From contig JAGVKQ010000027.1 of the NCBI GenBank assembly GCA_020050435.1, forward strand, positions 1-64,000: a stretch of DNA of 64,000 nt. Reading direction: 5' to 3'. The stretch's first letter is position 1, and each line of letters begins with the position of its first letter. This document shows positions 9,087 to 18,586 of the stretch, one piece after another. Source of the stretch: Candidatus Caenarcanales bacterium (GTDB taxonomy: Bacteria > Cyanobacteriota > Vampirovibrionia > 2-02-FULL-35-15). Under the pieces are notes generated by a model, which was given only the letters and a program-made list of their open reading frames with translations, was not told the DNA's origin and did no database searches. Position numbers and translations under genes: made by a program.

Positions 9087-10268
9087 ATGACTCAATTAAA
9101 AGAGAAAATTAATGAACCTCAATGGCTTCTTGATAAAAGAAGAGCTGCTAATGATTCTTATAAGGTGGCTTCTGCTCCTGATCGGGTTTCACATCTGTGG
9201 AAATATACTGATCCTTCTATTTTTTTACCTGAGTTAAATGGGTTAAAGTTGGGTGAATCAAAAATTGAACTTCCTTTAACTGAGGAAGCTTTAAAAAAAG
9301 GTGTAGTTTTACTTGAAATAAATTCTGCAATGAAAGAGAAAAGTAATCTTTTGGCTAATTACTTTGATAGATTGGCTTCGAAGGAATTAAATAAAATAAA
9401 TCTTTTAAATGAAGCACTCTGGAGTACAGGGTATTTTTTATATATTCCAAAAGGAGTAAAAGTTGAAAAGCCTGTTGTTATTAAATCTTCACTTCCGAGA
9501 GATTTTGAAGCAAGAAGAATTTTAATTATTTTAGAAGAAGGATCCTCCGTAAATTTAATAGATGAAAATTTGTCTTCAGATAGTGAAGCCTTCATTAATA
9601 CTGTTTCAGAGATATATTTAGGAAAAGATTCAGAATTAACTTATTTAAATATTAATCTCAATGGGAAACAAACTATTAGCCACTTATTCCAAAGAACTTC
9701 TTTGGGGCAGAATTCTAAGCTTACAAATCTAGTGGTTGCTTTGGGTGGAAAAATCTCAAAGGCAGACATACGTTATATCTTAAATGAAGAAAGTGCAGCT
9801 TCACATACATATGGAATAGTTTTAGGTGATGACAAACAACATTTTGACCATCATACTATTCTGGACCATCAAGCTTCTTTTACAAAATCTAGCTTAAATT
9901 TTAGAGTAGCTCTTAAAGATAAAGCAAGGTCAGCATATACTGGAAATCTGAAAATTATTCATGAAGCTTTGAAATGCAGTGCTATTCAGGAAAATAGAAA
10001 CCTTCTTTTATCTAAAGATGCAAAAGCAGAATCTATTCCTGAACTTGAAATCCTTACTAATGATGTAGAAAGATGCAGTCATGGAGTTACTATGGGGCAG
10101 GTGGATAAAGATCAGATTTATTATTTGATGTCACGCGGATTGTCTCAGAAAGAAGCAGAGAAAATGGTTATAGAAGGATTCTTAGAGCCTACCATTTCAA
10201 GGATTCCTGATGAAGTTTTGCGTGAAGAAGTAAAGTCTCGCATTGAAGAGAAGTTGAAAACTTTATGA
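9087..10268 (+). CDS. sufD: Fe-S cluster assembly protein SufD
   Basis: SufBD core: [61 protein letters not shown]; follows sufB. Confidence 0.94.
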   Translation: MTQLKEKINEPQWLLDKRRAANDSYKVASAPDRVSHLWKYTDPSIFLPELNGLKLGESKIELPLTEEALKKGVVLLEINSAMKEKSNLLANYFDRLASKELNKINLLNEALWSTGYFLYIPKGVKVEKPVVIKSSLPRDFEARRILIILEEGSSVNLIDENLSSDSEAFINTVSEIYLGKDSELTYLNINLNGKQTISHLFQRTSLGQNSKLTNLVVALGGKISKADIRYILNEESAASHTYGIVLGDDKQHFDHHTILDHQASFTKSSLNFRVALKDKARSAYTGNLKIIHEALKCSAIQENRNLLLSKDAKAESIPELEILTNDVERCSHGVTMGQVDKDQIYYLMSRGLSQKEAEKMVIEGFLEPTISRIPDEVLREEVKSRIEEKLKTL

Positions 10269-10579
10269 TAAAAACTAAAATCAAAAAATCAGAAATTAAA
10301 GAAGGTAAAGCAAAGTCATTTACTCTTGGAGATGAAAAAATAGTTATAAGTAATGTCTCTGGTGAGTATTTTGCTGTTAGTGATGTCTGTTCTCACGATG
10401 ATGGTGAGCTGGTTTCAGGGGAATGTGATCTTGTGGAAAATTGTCAGATAGTATGTCCTAGGCATGGTGCCAGGTTTGATGTGAAGACAGGAAAAGCCAC
10501 ACGCATGCCTGCCATAGCGCCAATCGCTACATTTAAGGTTAATGTCGTAGGCGATGAAATAGAGGTAGAGGCAACGTAG
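10265..10579 (+). CDS. Rieske-type [2Fe-2S] ferredoxin
   Basis: CSHDDG...CPRHGARFDVKTGKATRMPA: Rieske CxH...CxxH motif; 4-bp overlap with sufD. Confidence 0.9.
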   Translation: MIKTKIKKSEIKEGKAKSFTLGDEKIVISNVSGEYFAVSDVCSHDDGELVSGECDLVENCQIVCPRHGARFDVKTGKATRMPAIAPIATFKVNVVGDEIEVEAT

Positions 10580-10599
10580 GGGCAGGTTGCAACCTGCCC
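10580..10599. repeat. 20-bp perfect palindrome gggcaggttgcaacctgccc (Rieske-sufS gap)
   Basis: Direct reading; preceded by gta, followed by acc. Confidence 0.85.
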
Positions 10600-10633
10600 A
10601 CCGATGAGTGGCAATGTTTTGCAAAGGTTATTT

Positions 10634-11944
10634 ATGTTTGACGTAAAGAAAATTCGTAAAGATTTTAAGATTTTAAATAGAGAAATCTGGGATGACAAGC
10701 TTCTTGTTTATTTGGATAATGCAGCGACTACTCAAAAACCTAATTGTGTTATTGACTCCATTGTTAATTACTATGAAAACTATAATGCAAATATTCATAG
10801 GGGTGTTCATAAGTTGGCTGAAGAAGCCACTGTTGCTTATGAAAATGTAAGAGAAAAAGTCTCAAGGTTTATAAATGCCAGTGATGAAGATGCTGTAATC
10901 TTTACCAGAAATGCTACTGAATCTATGAATCTTTTAGCTTTTTGCCTAGGTGAATCTTTAAAAGAAGGGGATGAAGTTATTATCTCTGAGATGGAGCACC
11001 ATGCAAATATTATTCCTTGGTATTTATTGAGAGATAGAAAAAAAATAACAATTAAATTTATTCCTATTACAGAAAAGTATGAATTAGACTATGAAGCTCT
11101 TGAAAAATTGATTACTAAAAAGACAAAAATAGTTTCTATAACTCAGAAATCCAATGTTTTAGGAACAGTTAATGACATAAAGAAAATCTCAAAACTTGCT
11201 AAAACTGTAAATGCTATTGTGATTGTAGATGCTGCTCAAAGCGCTCCCCACATGAAGATTGATTTCAGTAATTTAGGGGCTGATTTTATAGCTTTCTCTT
11301 CGCATAAAATGTGTGGACCTACAGGTATTGGTGTATTAGTAGGTAAAAAAGAACTTTTAGAAAAAATGCCACCATATATGGGTGGTGGGGAAATGATTAG
11401 GAAAGTAACTTTTGAAGATTTTACTTGTAATGATGTTCCTTGGAAATTTGAAGCTGGTACTCCTAATATCGCTGATGTTATTGCATTTGGTGTTGCACTT
11501 GATTATTTGGAAAACATTGGAATTGAAAATATCTATGAATATGAAAAAGAGCTTACTTTATATGCTCTTGATAAGATGAAGCAATTTGAATTCTTGAAGA
11601 TTTATAATTCACGAGCTGCGAGCTGCGAGCAGGGATCTGGGAATTCTTCCTCTCAGGACGCAGGACGCGGCTCGGGTATCGGTCTCATAACCTTCTCTAA
11701 CCCAGTAGTTCATCCTCATGACATAGCTACGATAGTAGATCAATATGGTGTAGCCATAAGAGCAGGGCATCACTGTGCACAGCCTTTAATGAAAAAACTT
11801 GGTGTGTCATCTACATGCAGAGCCAGCTTTTATTTTTATAATACAAAAGAAGAAATTGATATTTTTATAAATGTATTAAAGAAAGCGTTAGAATATTTTG
11901 AAATTGGAGCATGCAAAACATTAAAAACTGTTTTGCCAAAATGA
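10634..11944 (+). CDS. sufS: Cysteine desulfurase SufS
   Basis: YLDNAATTQKP, SSHKMCGPTGIGVL (PLP Lys), SSTCRASFYFYNT (catalytic Cys). Start set at MFDVKKIRKDF, since the track start at 10604 lies just downstream of the palindrome. Confidence 0.95.
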   Translation: MFDVKKIRKDFKILNREIWDDKLLVYLDNAATTQKPNCVIDSIVNYYENYNANIHRGVHKLAEEATVAYENVREKVSRFINASDEDAVIFTRNATESMNLLAFCLGESLKEGDEVIISEMEHHANIIPWYLLRDRKKITIKFIPITEKYELDYEALEKLITKKTKIVSITQKSNVLGTVNDIKKISKLAKTVNAIVIVDAAQSAPHMKIDFSNLGADFIAFSSHKMCGPTGIGVLVGKKELLEKMPPYMGGGEMIRKVTFEDFTCNDVPWKFEAGTPNIADVIAFGVALDYLENIGIENIYEYEKELTLYALDKMKQFEFLKIYNSRAASCEQGSGNSSSQDAGRGSGIGLITFSNPVVHPHDIATIVDQYGVAIRAGHHCAQPLMKKLGVSSTCRASFYFYNTKEEIDIFINVLKKALEYFEIGACKTLKTVLPK

Positions 11945-11951
11945 GGACAAT

Positions 11952-12422
11952 ATGACAACAGCGATTATGGATAGATCAACACCACAATTAGATGAATTAT
12001 ATAAAGAAATAATTCTTGAGCATTATCGTCATCCATGCGGTAGAGAGCCTCTTGAAAGAGTAGATCTTGAAGCAGAAGGACTGAATCCATTGTGTGGAGA
12101 TGAAGTCAAGTTAGGACTTCAAATAAAAAATAATGTAATTGAAAAGGTCCATTTAGAAGGACATGGTTGTTCTATAAGTACTGCTTCAGGTTCTATTTTG
12201 GCTGATATCTTAAAGGGCAAAACTCTTGATGAGGCAAAAAAATATTTAACATATGTAAAAGAAACTATGCATAATAAGCCTCACTCTATTGATGTTGAAG
12301 AGGGCGATTTAGAGGTTCTCGAGGGTGTTAAAAGATTTCCAGTCAGAATTAAATGTGCATTATTGCCATGGACTACATTGGAAGAAGCAATGGCTGGACA
12401 CAAACACGTGGAAATCTCATAG
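11952..12422 (+). CDS. sufU: SufU-type NifU-like Fe-S assembly/sulfurtransfer protein
   Basis: LYKEIILEHYRHPCGR, NPLCGDEV, GHGCSISTASGS, RIKCALLPWTTLEEA. Confidence 0.94.
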   Translation: MTTAIMDRSTPQLDELYKEIILEHYRHPCGREPLERVDLEAEGLNPLCGDEVKLGLQIKNNVIEKVHLEGHGCSISTASGSILADILKGKTLDEAKKYLTYVKETMHNKPHSIDVEEGDLEVLEGVKRFPVRIKCALLPWTTLEEAMAGHKHVEIS

Positions 12423-12430
12423 GGCTGTAG

Positions 12431-12449
12431 GGGCATATTGCATATGCCC
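12431..12449. repeat. Palindrome gggcatat-tgc-atatgccc (sufU-sufT gap)
   Basis: 8-bp arms, 3-nt centre, flanked by gtag...catc. Confidence 0.8.
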
Positions 12450-12486
12450 ATCTAATGAAAAAAAATTAACAATAACGGAGAAAAAA

Positions 12487-12795
12487 ATGCCTACAAAAGA
12501 AGAAGTAATAGAAGCGATTAGACCAGTTAAAGACCCAGAAATGAATATTAGTGTAGTGGATCTTGGACTTATTTATGACGTTAAATTTTTAGATGAAGGA
12601 AAAAAAGCTTTTGTTGAAATGACATTAACTAGCCCAGGATGTCCTGTGGGACCACAAATTATGGCAGCAGTTCATGGAAAAGCACTTGAAGTACCAGGTA
12701 TTGAAGATGCTGAGGTTAAGTTAATCTGGACACCTAAATGGGATCCAAAAATTATGGCATCTGAGGATGCTAAGGATATGCTAGGTATTTTTTAG
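12487..12795 (+). CDS. sufT: SufT/MIP18 family (DUF59) metal-sulfur cluster assembly factor
   Basis: MPTKEEVIEAIRPVKDPEMNISVVDLGLIYDVKF...MTLTSPGCPVGPQI. True start is 12487; the track start at 12325 lies inside sufU. Confidence 0.9.
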   Translation: MPTKEEVIEAIRPVKDPEMNISVVDLGLIYDVKFLDEGKKAFVEMTLTSPGCPVGPQIMAAVHGKALEVPGIEDAEVKLIWTPKWDPKIMASEDAKDMLGIF

Positions 12796-12799
12796 GACA

Positions 12800-12845
12800 A
12801 TTTGTCATTGCGAGGAGATGCGAAGCATCGACGTGGCAATCTCAT
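12800..12845. repeat. Dispersed REP-like repeat (GTCATTGCGAGGAG... family)
   Basis: ttgtcattgcgaggagatgcgaagcatcgacgtggcaatctcat; related copies at 27222 and 37965. Confidence 0.7.
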
Positions 12846-12973
12846 TCAAATCTTGAGGTTTATTAAATAGATTTAACCTAATAAACTCAAAATTTTAAGA
12901 TTCTTTTTATTTTTCTTATTGATTAATATTTTCTCTTAGGCTATTCTAAAGAATATTAAATTAGGAGATTGTA

Positions 12974-13261
12974 ATGGGTGTATATTTAAATAATGTGAGT
13001 CTAGTTAGACAGCTTGGCACTTATATTGGTTCAGCAACAGGACGTGAAGATTGTGAGCCAGATCTTACAGAGCGTCCTGCTGTTCCAGAAGGGAAAATTC
13101 TTGTAGCAGTTTTATCTCACCCCACCCGTGCAGAAGAACGTGCAGCGGTTGTTACAGCAAAGAGGGAATATACTAGAGTCTATAATGCTCATACAAGAGC
13201 TGTATGGTTATACATGAATTTGTACACGCTTGATAGAGATAAACAAGCACTTTGTAATTAG
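12974..13261 (+). CDS. Small protein of unknown function
   Basis: 95 aa ORF, taggagattgtaatg start context; no family recognised. Confidence 0.5.
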   Translation: MGVYLNNVSLVRQLGTYIGSATGREDCEPDLTERPAVPEGKILVAVLSHPTRAEERAAVVTAKREYTRVYNAHTRAVWLYMNLYTLDRDKQALCN

Positions 13262-13267
13262 AAATCT

Positions 13268-14395
13268 CTAATTCCCACTTAAAACTTGTGGCTGATCTTT
13301 TTGGTTATTGTAGGAAGGTGGTGTAAAAACCATTTCATTAAAATTATCATCAAATGGTTCATGAAAAGGGTATGCTAACTGAGCCATTGTAATAGGACCT
13401 TCGAACTTAAATGTTTTTTCCCAGAAAAATCCTAATTTTTTGAAAGCTCCTAAACAGCCATTTTGCGCTCCTAAAAGTGAAAAATGCCTTGCATCTTTTT
13501 CATCTTGTAGCATTGTTTTATAATTTCTGTGAAAAATATCATTATATTGTTGAAGAGTAATTTTTCCTGAGTCTTTTGCCTTTTCTAATGCTATTGGGAA
13601 AACATACTTTAGTAAAAAGTGAGCTCTCATTCCACTTAAATAATTATAAGGAAATTCTGGTAAATAATCATTTGATTTAGCTAAAAGTTCTATAGTAGTT
13701 TTTTCATCTAAGAGCCCTTTTGAATACACTTCAAAAATCTTATTAGCCACATTGTAATCCTCTGAAAAAACAAAGGCTGCTCTTAATTCCTCAGATATAT
13801 TATTTTCTGCTGCAGAGGTTAAATTTGTTAGCATTTTCTTGACTTCATTAAATGGTCTTCTGCCTTCTATCCATTTTTGTGAATTAAACCAAGCATACTC
13901 TTTTTCATCTATCACCCAGCATGCATAAGCTGAATCAATATACTCTTTTTCGTAAATTGCATTTCTGATTTCTCCTAAAGAAGGGAGATCTTCATGTGAA
14001 ATTAAATCTTGTTCTAGATATGCGTTGAATAGTGCATTGAAGAAATCATATCTCTCTTTACTGATAGCATTATTTTTTCTTGATTCTTCTAAGTAGGATT
14101 TTGATATCAAAAATGAAATGTATTCTTCGCTTTTTCCTGAAGAGTCCTGATAATATTTTTCTGCAGCATCTTTAAACTCAAAATTAGACTCACTTCCAAT
14201 ATCTCTTTGTGCTAAATATCTTCCATGGCTAGCTAATCGTGAAATTACAACTTCTTTGCTTACCTTTTCATCTGCCTTTTCTAAGTAGACATTGACTGCT
14301 TCCGTTCTTTCTGTTGGCTTATGATTAGATAAGCAGCCTATTAGGCCGCTCCCTATAATTAGTGCTGGTGCTAATATCCTTCTTATAGATAACAT
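13268..14395 (-). CDS. Putative lipoprotein of unknown function
   Basis: 375 aa; MLSIRRILAPALIIGSGLIGCLSN lipobox. Confidence 0.7.
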   Translation of the reverse strand: MLSIRRILAPALIIGSGLIGCLSNHKPTERTEAVNVYLEKADEKVSKEVVISRLASHGRYLAQRDIGSESNFEFKDAAEKYYQDSSGKSEEYISFLISKSYLEESRKNNAISKERYDFFNALFNAYLEQDLISHEDLPSLGEIRNAIYEKEYIDSAYACWVIDEKEYAWFNSQKWIEGRRPFNEVKKMLTNLTSAAENNISEELRAAFVFSEDYNVANKIFEVYSKGLLDEKTTIELLAKSNDYLPEFPYNYLSGMRAHFLLKYVFPIALEKAKDSGKITLQQYNDIFHRNYKTMLQDEKDARHFSLLGAQNGCLGAFKKLGFFWEKTFKFEGPITMAQLAYPFHEPFDDNFNEMVFTPPSYNNQKDQPQVLSGN

Positions 14396-14627
14396 TTATA
14401 CTCTTCTAAAATGGGTTTTTTTAATGGTTAATATATTCTAATACGAAGGGAATTGATAAATAATTAATTAAATTTCATTTAAGATTATCTATGAACCCTA
14501 AATCTATCTAGGGGAGTAAGTTTAAGTAAATAGTAATATCAATTTAGATCTATTTTTACTAATCCTCAATATTCTTTTTTTGAAGGTATAATAGTTAAGA
14601 ATTATTTATAGAAGGATTTTAAAAAAT

Positions 14628-16421
14628 ATGACAAGTAAAAATAACATTATTGTAAGAATTGCTGGAGCTGCCGGAGATGGTATTCAATCTACTGGCGAGC
14701 TTCTTGGTAAAACAATCTCAAGAATGGGATTGCACGTCATGGCTTATAACTCATTCCAATCAGCTATTCGTGGTGGACATGTTTGGTTACAAATGAGCAT
14801 TGGTGCTGATAAACAATTAGATCATGGTGAAGAGCCAGAAGTAGTTTTGCTTTTTAATAAAACCTCTCCAGCAGTTCATGTACCTGATGTTAAAGCAGGT
14901 GGAGCAGTATTTTATAATGCAGGCACTATAAAAAAAGAAGAAATTGAATCTCTTCGTTCAGATGTAAATTATTATGGTTTGGATTTCAAGGCTATGACTG
15001 ATGCAGCAGGACTTAAAGATGTTAGCCCAGTCATGATAAACGTAATGCTTGCAGGAGCATTGGTTCAGACTTTACATTTAGATCCTAAAGTTACTCTTGA
15101 GTTTATTGCACACAAATTTAAGAAAAAAGGTGATGAGATTGTTAATTTAAATCATGCTATTTTTAACCTTGGTTTTGAGTGGACAAAAGCAAATGTCAAA
15201 AAAATTGATGTAGAGCTAAAAGGAAATGGTAAACCAAAACTTTTCATGTCTGGAAATGATGCTTTAGGAATGGGTTTGGTAGCTGGTGGACTTAAGTTCT
15301 ATGCAGCTTATCCTATGAGTCCAGCAACAGGCATTCTTCACTATATCTCTACCATTGCTCAGTCAGATAAGATTGTTGTAAAACAAGTAGAAGATGAATT
15401 AGCAGCGATTAACTGGGTAGTTGGTGCAGGAAATGCTGGCGTACGTGCAGCGACTGCTACAGCTGGTGGTGGTTTCTGTTTAATGGTAGAAGCTCAAGGT
15501 CTTGCTTCAATGATGGAAGTTCCAGCAGTTACAGTTCTTGTACAGCGTGGAGGTCCATCTACTGGAGTTCCTACGAAACAAGAACAAGCAGACATTGCAC
15601 TTGCTATGAGTGGTAATGGAGAATTTCCTAAGTTTGTTTTAGCTCCTAAAGACATGGAAGATTGTTTTTATCAGGCAGCTCGTGCACTTAATATAGCTGA
15701 AAAATACCAAGTTCCAGTTATTGTCATGAGTGATTTCTTCTTATCAGAGCATTTTGAAACAGTAGATGATTTAGATTTTTCTAAAATTACTATTGAGCGC
15801 GGAAAGTTTATGACTGAGTGGACTTCTAAAGAAAAATATAAACGTTATGCTTATACTGAAGACGGCATTTCACCTAGATTACGTCCTGGTGCACCTGGTG
15901 CTATGTACACAGTAGTGAGTGATGAACATAATGAATATGGTCATGTAATGTCTGACGTAGAAGCAGGTTTACCTCATGCACGTGAAGGTCGTATTAAGAT
16001 GCATTCTAAGCGTATGAAGAAAATTGAAACCATGATAGTAAATGGTGATGCTCAGCCTCCTACATTAGAAGGTGAAGCTAATGCAGAAACTACATTTGTT
16101 ACATGGGGTTCTACATATGCTTATGTTCAATCAGCGATTAAGCTTCTTGCTAGTGAAGGTATTAAAGTTAACCACGTTAACTTCACAGATATTTATCCAA
16201 TACCTCGCGAGAAAACAGTTGCAGTGTTAAAAGGCTGTAAACGTCTTATCTCAGTAGAAGCAAATATGTGCAATTCTCTCTGTCGCCAAATCCTTGGTGA
16301 GACTGGATTTGAGATATCTGAACATATTAACCGTTTTGATGGAGAACCATTTACAGGTGAATATATCGTAAAGGAATTTAAAAAACTAGGCTCAAAAAAA
16401 AAGCAGTTAGTTAGCGTGTAA
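14628..16421 (+). CDS. korA: 2-oxoacid:acceptor oxidoreductase subunit alpha (gamma domain fused)
   Basis: GAAGDGIQSTGELLGKTISRMGL...SAIRGGH gamma-type N-terminus followed by a pyruvate-ferredoxin alpha domain (GNDALGMGLVAGGLKFYAAYPMSPATGILHYIS). Confidence 0.93.
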   Translation: MTSKNNIIVRIAGAAGDGIQSTGELLGKTISRMGLHVMAYNSFQSAIRGGHVWLQMSIGADKQLDHGEEPEVVLLFNKTSPAVHVPDVKAGGAVFYNAGTIKKEEIESLRSDVNYYGLDFKAMTDAAGLKDVSPVMINVMLAGALVQTLHLDPKVTLEFIAHKFKKKGDEIVNLNHAIFNLGFEWTKANVKKIDVELKGNGKPKLFMSGNDALGMGLVAGGLKFYAAYPMSPATGILHYISTIAQSDKIVVKQVEDELAAINWVVGAGNAGVRAATATAGGGFCLMVEAQGLASMMEVPAVTVLVQRGGPSTGVPTKQEQADIALAMSGNGEFPKFVLAPKDMEDCFYQAARALNIAEKYQVPVIVMSDFFLSEHFETVDDLDFSKITIERGKFMTEWTSKEKYKRYAYTEDGISPRLRPGAPGAMYTVVSDEHNEYGHVMSDVEAGLPHAREGRIKMHSKRMKKIETMIVNGDAQPPTLEGEANAETTFVTWGSTYAYVQSAIKLLASEGIKVNHVNFTDIYPIPREKTVAVLKGCKRLISVEANMCNSLCRQILGETGFEISEHINRFDGEPFTGEYIVKEFKKLGSKKKQLVSV

Positions 16422-16444
16422 ATGACTGTTGACGTGTTTTGTAA

Positions 16445-16465
16445 GGGCATGTTTGAAACTTGCCC
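16445..16465. repeat. Imperfect palindrome gggcatgtttgaaacttgccc (korA-korB gap)
   Basis: Direct reading; flanked by gtaa and aaag. Confidence 0.75.
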
Positions 16466-16485
16466 AAAGAAAAAAGGAAAAACCC

Positions 16486-17394
16486 ATGACAATGAATGTA
16501 GCAGACAGAAAAGCAAGACCAGCAATAGATGCTAAAGAATACAAAGGTGAAGTCCACCCAGACTGGTGTCCAGGATGTGGAGATTTCGGTGTATTGAACT
16601 GTGTACAACGCGCATTAGGCGAATTAGGAATACCACAGCATGAAGTGGCTGTTATTTCTGGAATCGGCTGTTCATCTAACTTACCAGGGTTTATAAACAC
16701 TTACGGTATGCATACATTACATGGTAGATCATTACCAAATGCTCAAGGTTTTAAAATTGCTCACCATGATATGACGATAGTTGCAGTTGGTGGAGATGGA
16801 GATGGTTACGGTATTGGAGCTGGACATTTAATCCATGCTTTAAGAAGAAATATAGATATGACTTACATCGTAATGAATAACTCTATTTATGGACTTACGA
16901 CAGGTCAAACCTCACCTACTAGTAGCTTTGGTATGAAAACAAAATCTACTCCATTTGGTAATCCAGAAGCACCTTTAAACCCGATAGCTTTAGCATTAGG
17001 ATCTGGAGCTAGTTTTGTAGCTCGTGCATTTTCAGGAAACCCTAAGCAGGCAGTTGAGATTTATAAGAAAGCTATTATGCATAAAGGTTTTGCATTGATA
17101 GATACTTTTTCACCATGCGTAACCTTTAATAAAGTAAACTCAGCATCCTTTTACAGAGATAATACTTATGATATGAATGCTGAAGGTCATGATCCTTCTA
17201 ACTTAGATGCAGCATTTAAAATAGGCATGATTACTCCTGATGGTAGCGAGCGCATAGCTACAGGAATCTTTTATATAAATGAACGCTCATGTTATGAAGA
17301 AACAGAAAAAGAAACATTAGCTACTCCTATCTGTGATCATAAATTAGGAATTACAGCTGAAAGAGCTGAGAAGTTAAAAGCAACGTTTAGGTAA
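16486..17394 (+). CDS. korB: 2-oxoacid:ferredoxin oxidoreductase subunit beta
   Basis: VHPDWCPGCGDFGVLN, GIGCSSNLPGF, HGRSLPNAQG, GGDGDGYGIGAGHLIHALRRN. Start set at MTMNVADRK. Confidence 0.94.
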   Translation: MTMNVADRKARPAIDAKEYKGEVHPDWCPGCGDFGVLNCVQRALGELGIPQHEVAVISGIGCSSNLPGFINTYGMHTLHGRSLPNAQGFKIAHHDMTIVAVGGDGDGYGIGAGHLIHALRRNIDMTYIVMNNSIYGLTTGQTSPTSSFGMKTKSTPFGNPEAPLNPIALALGSGASFVARAFSGNPKQAVEIYKKAIMHKGFALIDTFSPCVTFNKVNSASFYRDNTYDMNAEGHDPSNLDAAFKIGMITPDGSERIATGIFYINERSCYEETEKETLATPICDHKLGITAERAEKLKATFR

Positions 17395-17471
17395 TACGTT
17401 TTCACTTCCTTTGCTATATTAAATTTTTAATGATAAAAATTAAGACGAGGTCTTAGGCTATAATATTTTCC

Positions 17472-18317
17472 ATGCAGGTTTCAGGGAATGTTTATGACAA
17501 GCGTCCTACCCATTTTTTTTATGGGTTTGATGATGTTAGTAGATTACGTCAAATAGCACAAGAGCAAATAGATTTATCTAGGAATGTCTTGGAAGTTTCA
17601 AGTAGATTATGTTCGGGTAGTCCAGAGACTTTAAGGCTAGAGACTTTAGCTACTGCTGGAAACAGGCTTGGACATCTTTTAAATAGTCATTTTGCAGCGA
17701 ATAGCAACGGTCAATTATTTCCTATGTTAGAAAGTATAAATGGAGATAGTTTTCCTGTAGCAGATTCAAATAGTCAGTTCTTTATCCCATTTGCTTTGGC
17801 TACTGGTTTAGAGGTTCCGCCATTATCTAATTTTAGGAGATTGCCTGACTGGGTTTCAGATGTATCTGAAAAACTAACAAATGCTACAGAGCTAGAACTC
17901 AATAGAATAAAATCTTTAGATTTAACAACTTCAGCTATTCTTGCTCCTAGATTACTTATAGCTGAAGATTCAAAGGCTGCATTTGAAAGGTTAGAATATA
18001 TTTTTTCTAATGCAGGTTTTCAAGTTACAGTAGCAACCGATGGTGTAGAGGCTCTTGAAACATTTAGAAATGGTGAGTTTGATATTGTTATAACTGACAA
18101 TAATATGCCACGAATGAATGGCACTGATTTAGTCCCAAGGATTAGAGCTTTGAATTCTAGTATTCCAATAATTATGTTTACAAACGATAGTTATTTAGTT
18201 AAAAATTCTCCTGAAGGTGTAAATGCATCAATTGATAAGTCTCTTACCAGACAAGGCGAACAAGAATTTATTGAGAGAGCTAGAGGATTTATTGCTGAAG
18301 CTGCTAGTAGAAATTAA
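17472..18317 (+). CDS. Orphan response regulator with novel N-terminal region
   Basis: C-terminal receiver LIAEDSKAAFERLEYIFSNAGFQVTVATDGVEAL...DIVITDNNMPRMNGTDL...SIDKSL. N-terminal ~155 aa unrecognised. No adjacent histidine kinase. Confidence 0.8.
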   Translation: MQVSGNVYDKRPTHFFYGFDDVSRLRQIAQEQIDLSRNVLEVSSRLCSGSPETLRLETLATAGNRLGHLLNSHFAANSNGQLFPMLESINGDSFPVADSNSQFFIPFALATGLEVPPLSNFRRLPDWVSDVSEKLTNATELELNRIKSLDLTTSAILAPRLLIAEDSKAAFERLEYIFSNAGFQVTVATDGVEALETFRNGEFDIVITDNNMPRMNGTDLVPRIRALNSSIPIIMFTNDSYLVKNSPEGVNASIDKSLTRQGEQEFIERARGFIAEAASRN

Positions 18318-18586
18318 AAGCTAAGTTTAGATAGTTTAAATTTAATCTTTTTTCAAATTTCTCACTGAAAATAAAAAAAATTTAATCTTGGAGAATCTTA
18401 ACTCTAAAGTTGAAAATTCGTGCGAATTAAGCCAAAATAAGAAAGAGTAAATAGTCAATTCATTAAAACAAAACTTTTTAAATAAAGTGTTCATCTATAT
18501 TTCAAAAGCTTTCTTATAGAGTAATATTTTCTAAATCTCTATAGGGATTTGAGTTTTATATAGTGTAATTCAAGGAGGAAGTAAAA

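Noticed and set aside
10415-10698. Minus-strand ORFs opposite the Rieske/sufS region
   Set aside because: Shadow ORFs of strongly supported plus-strand genes.
12325-12486. N-terminal extension of the sufT ORF
   Set aside because: It lies inside sufU and reads through the palindrome; family start is at 12487.
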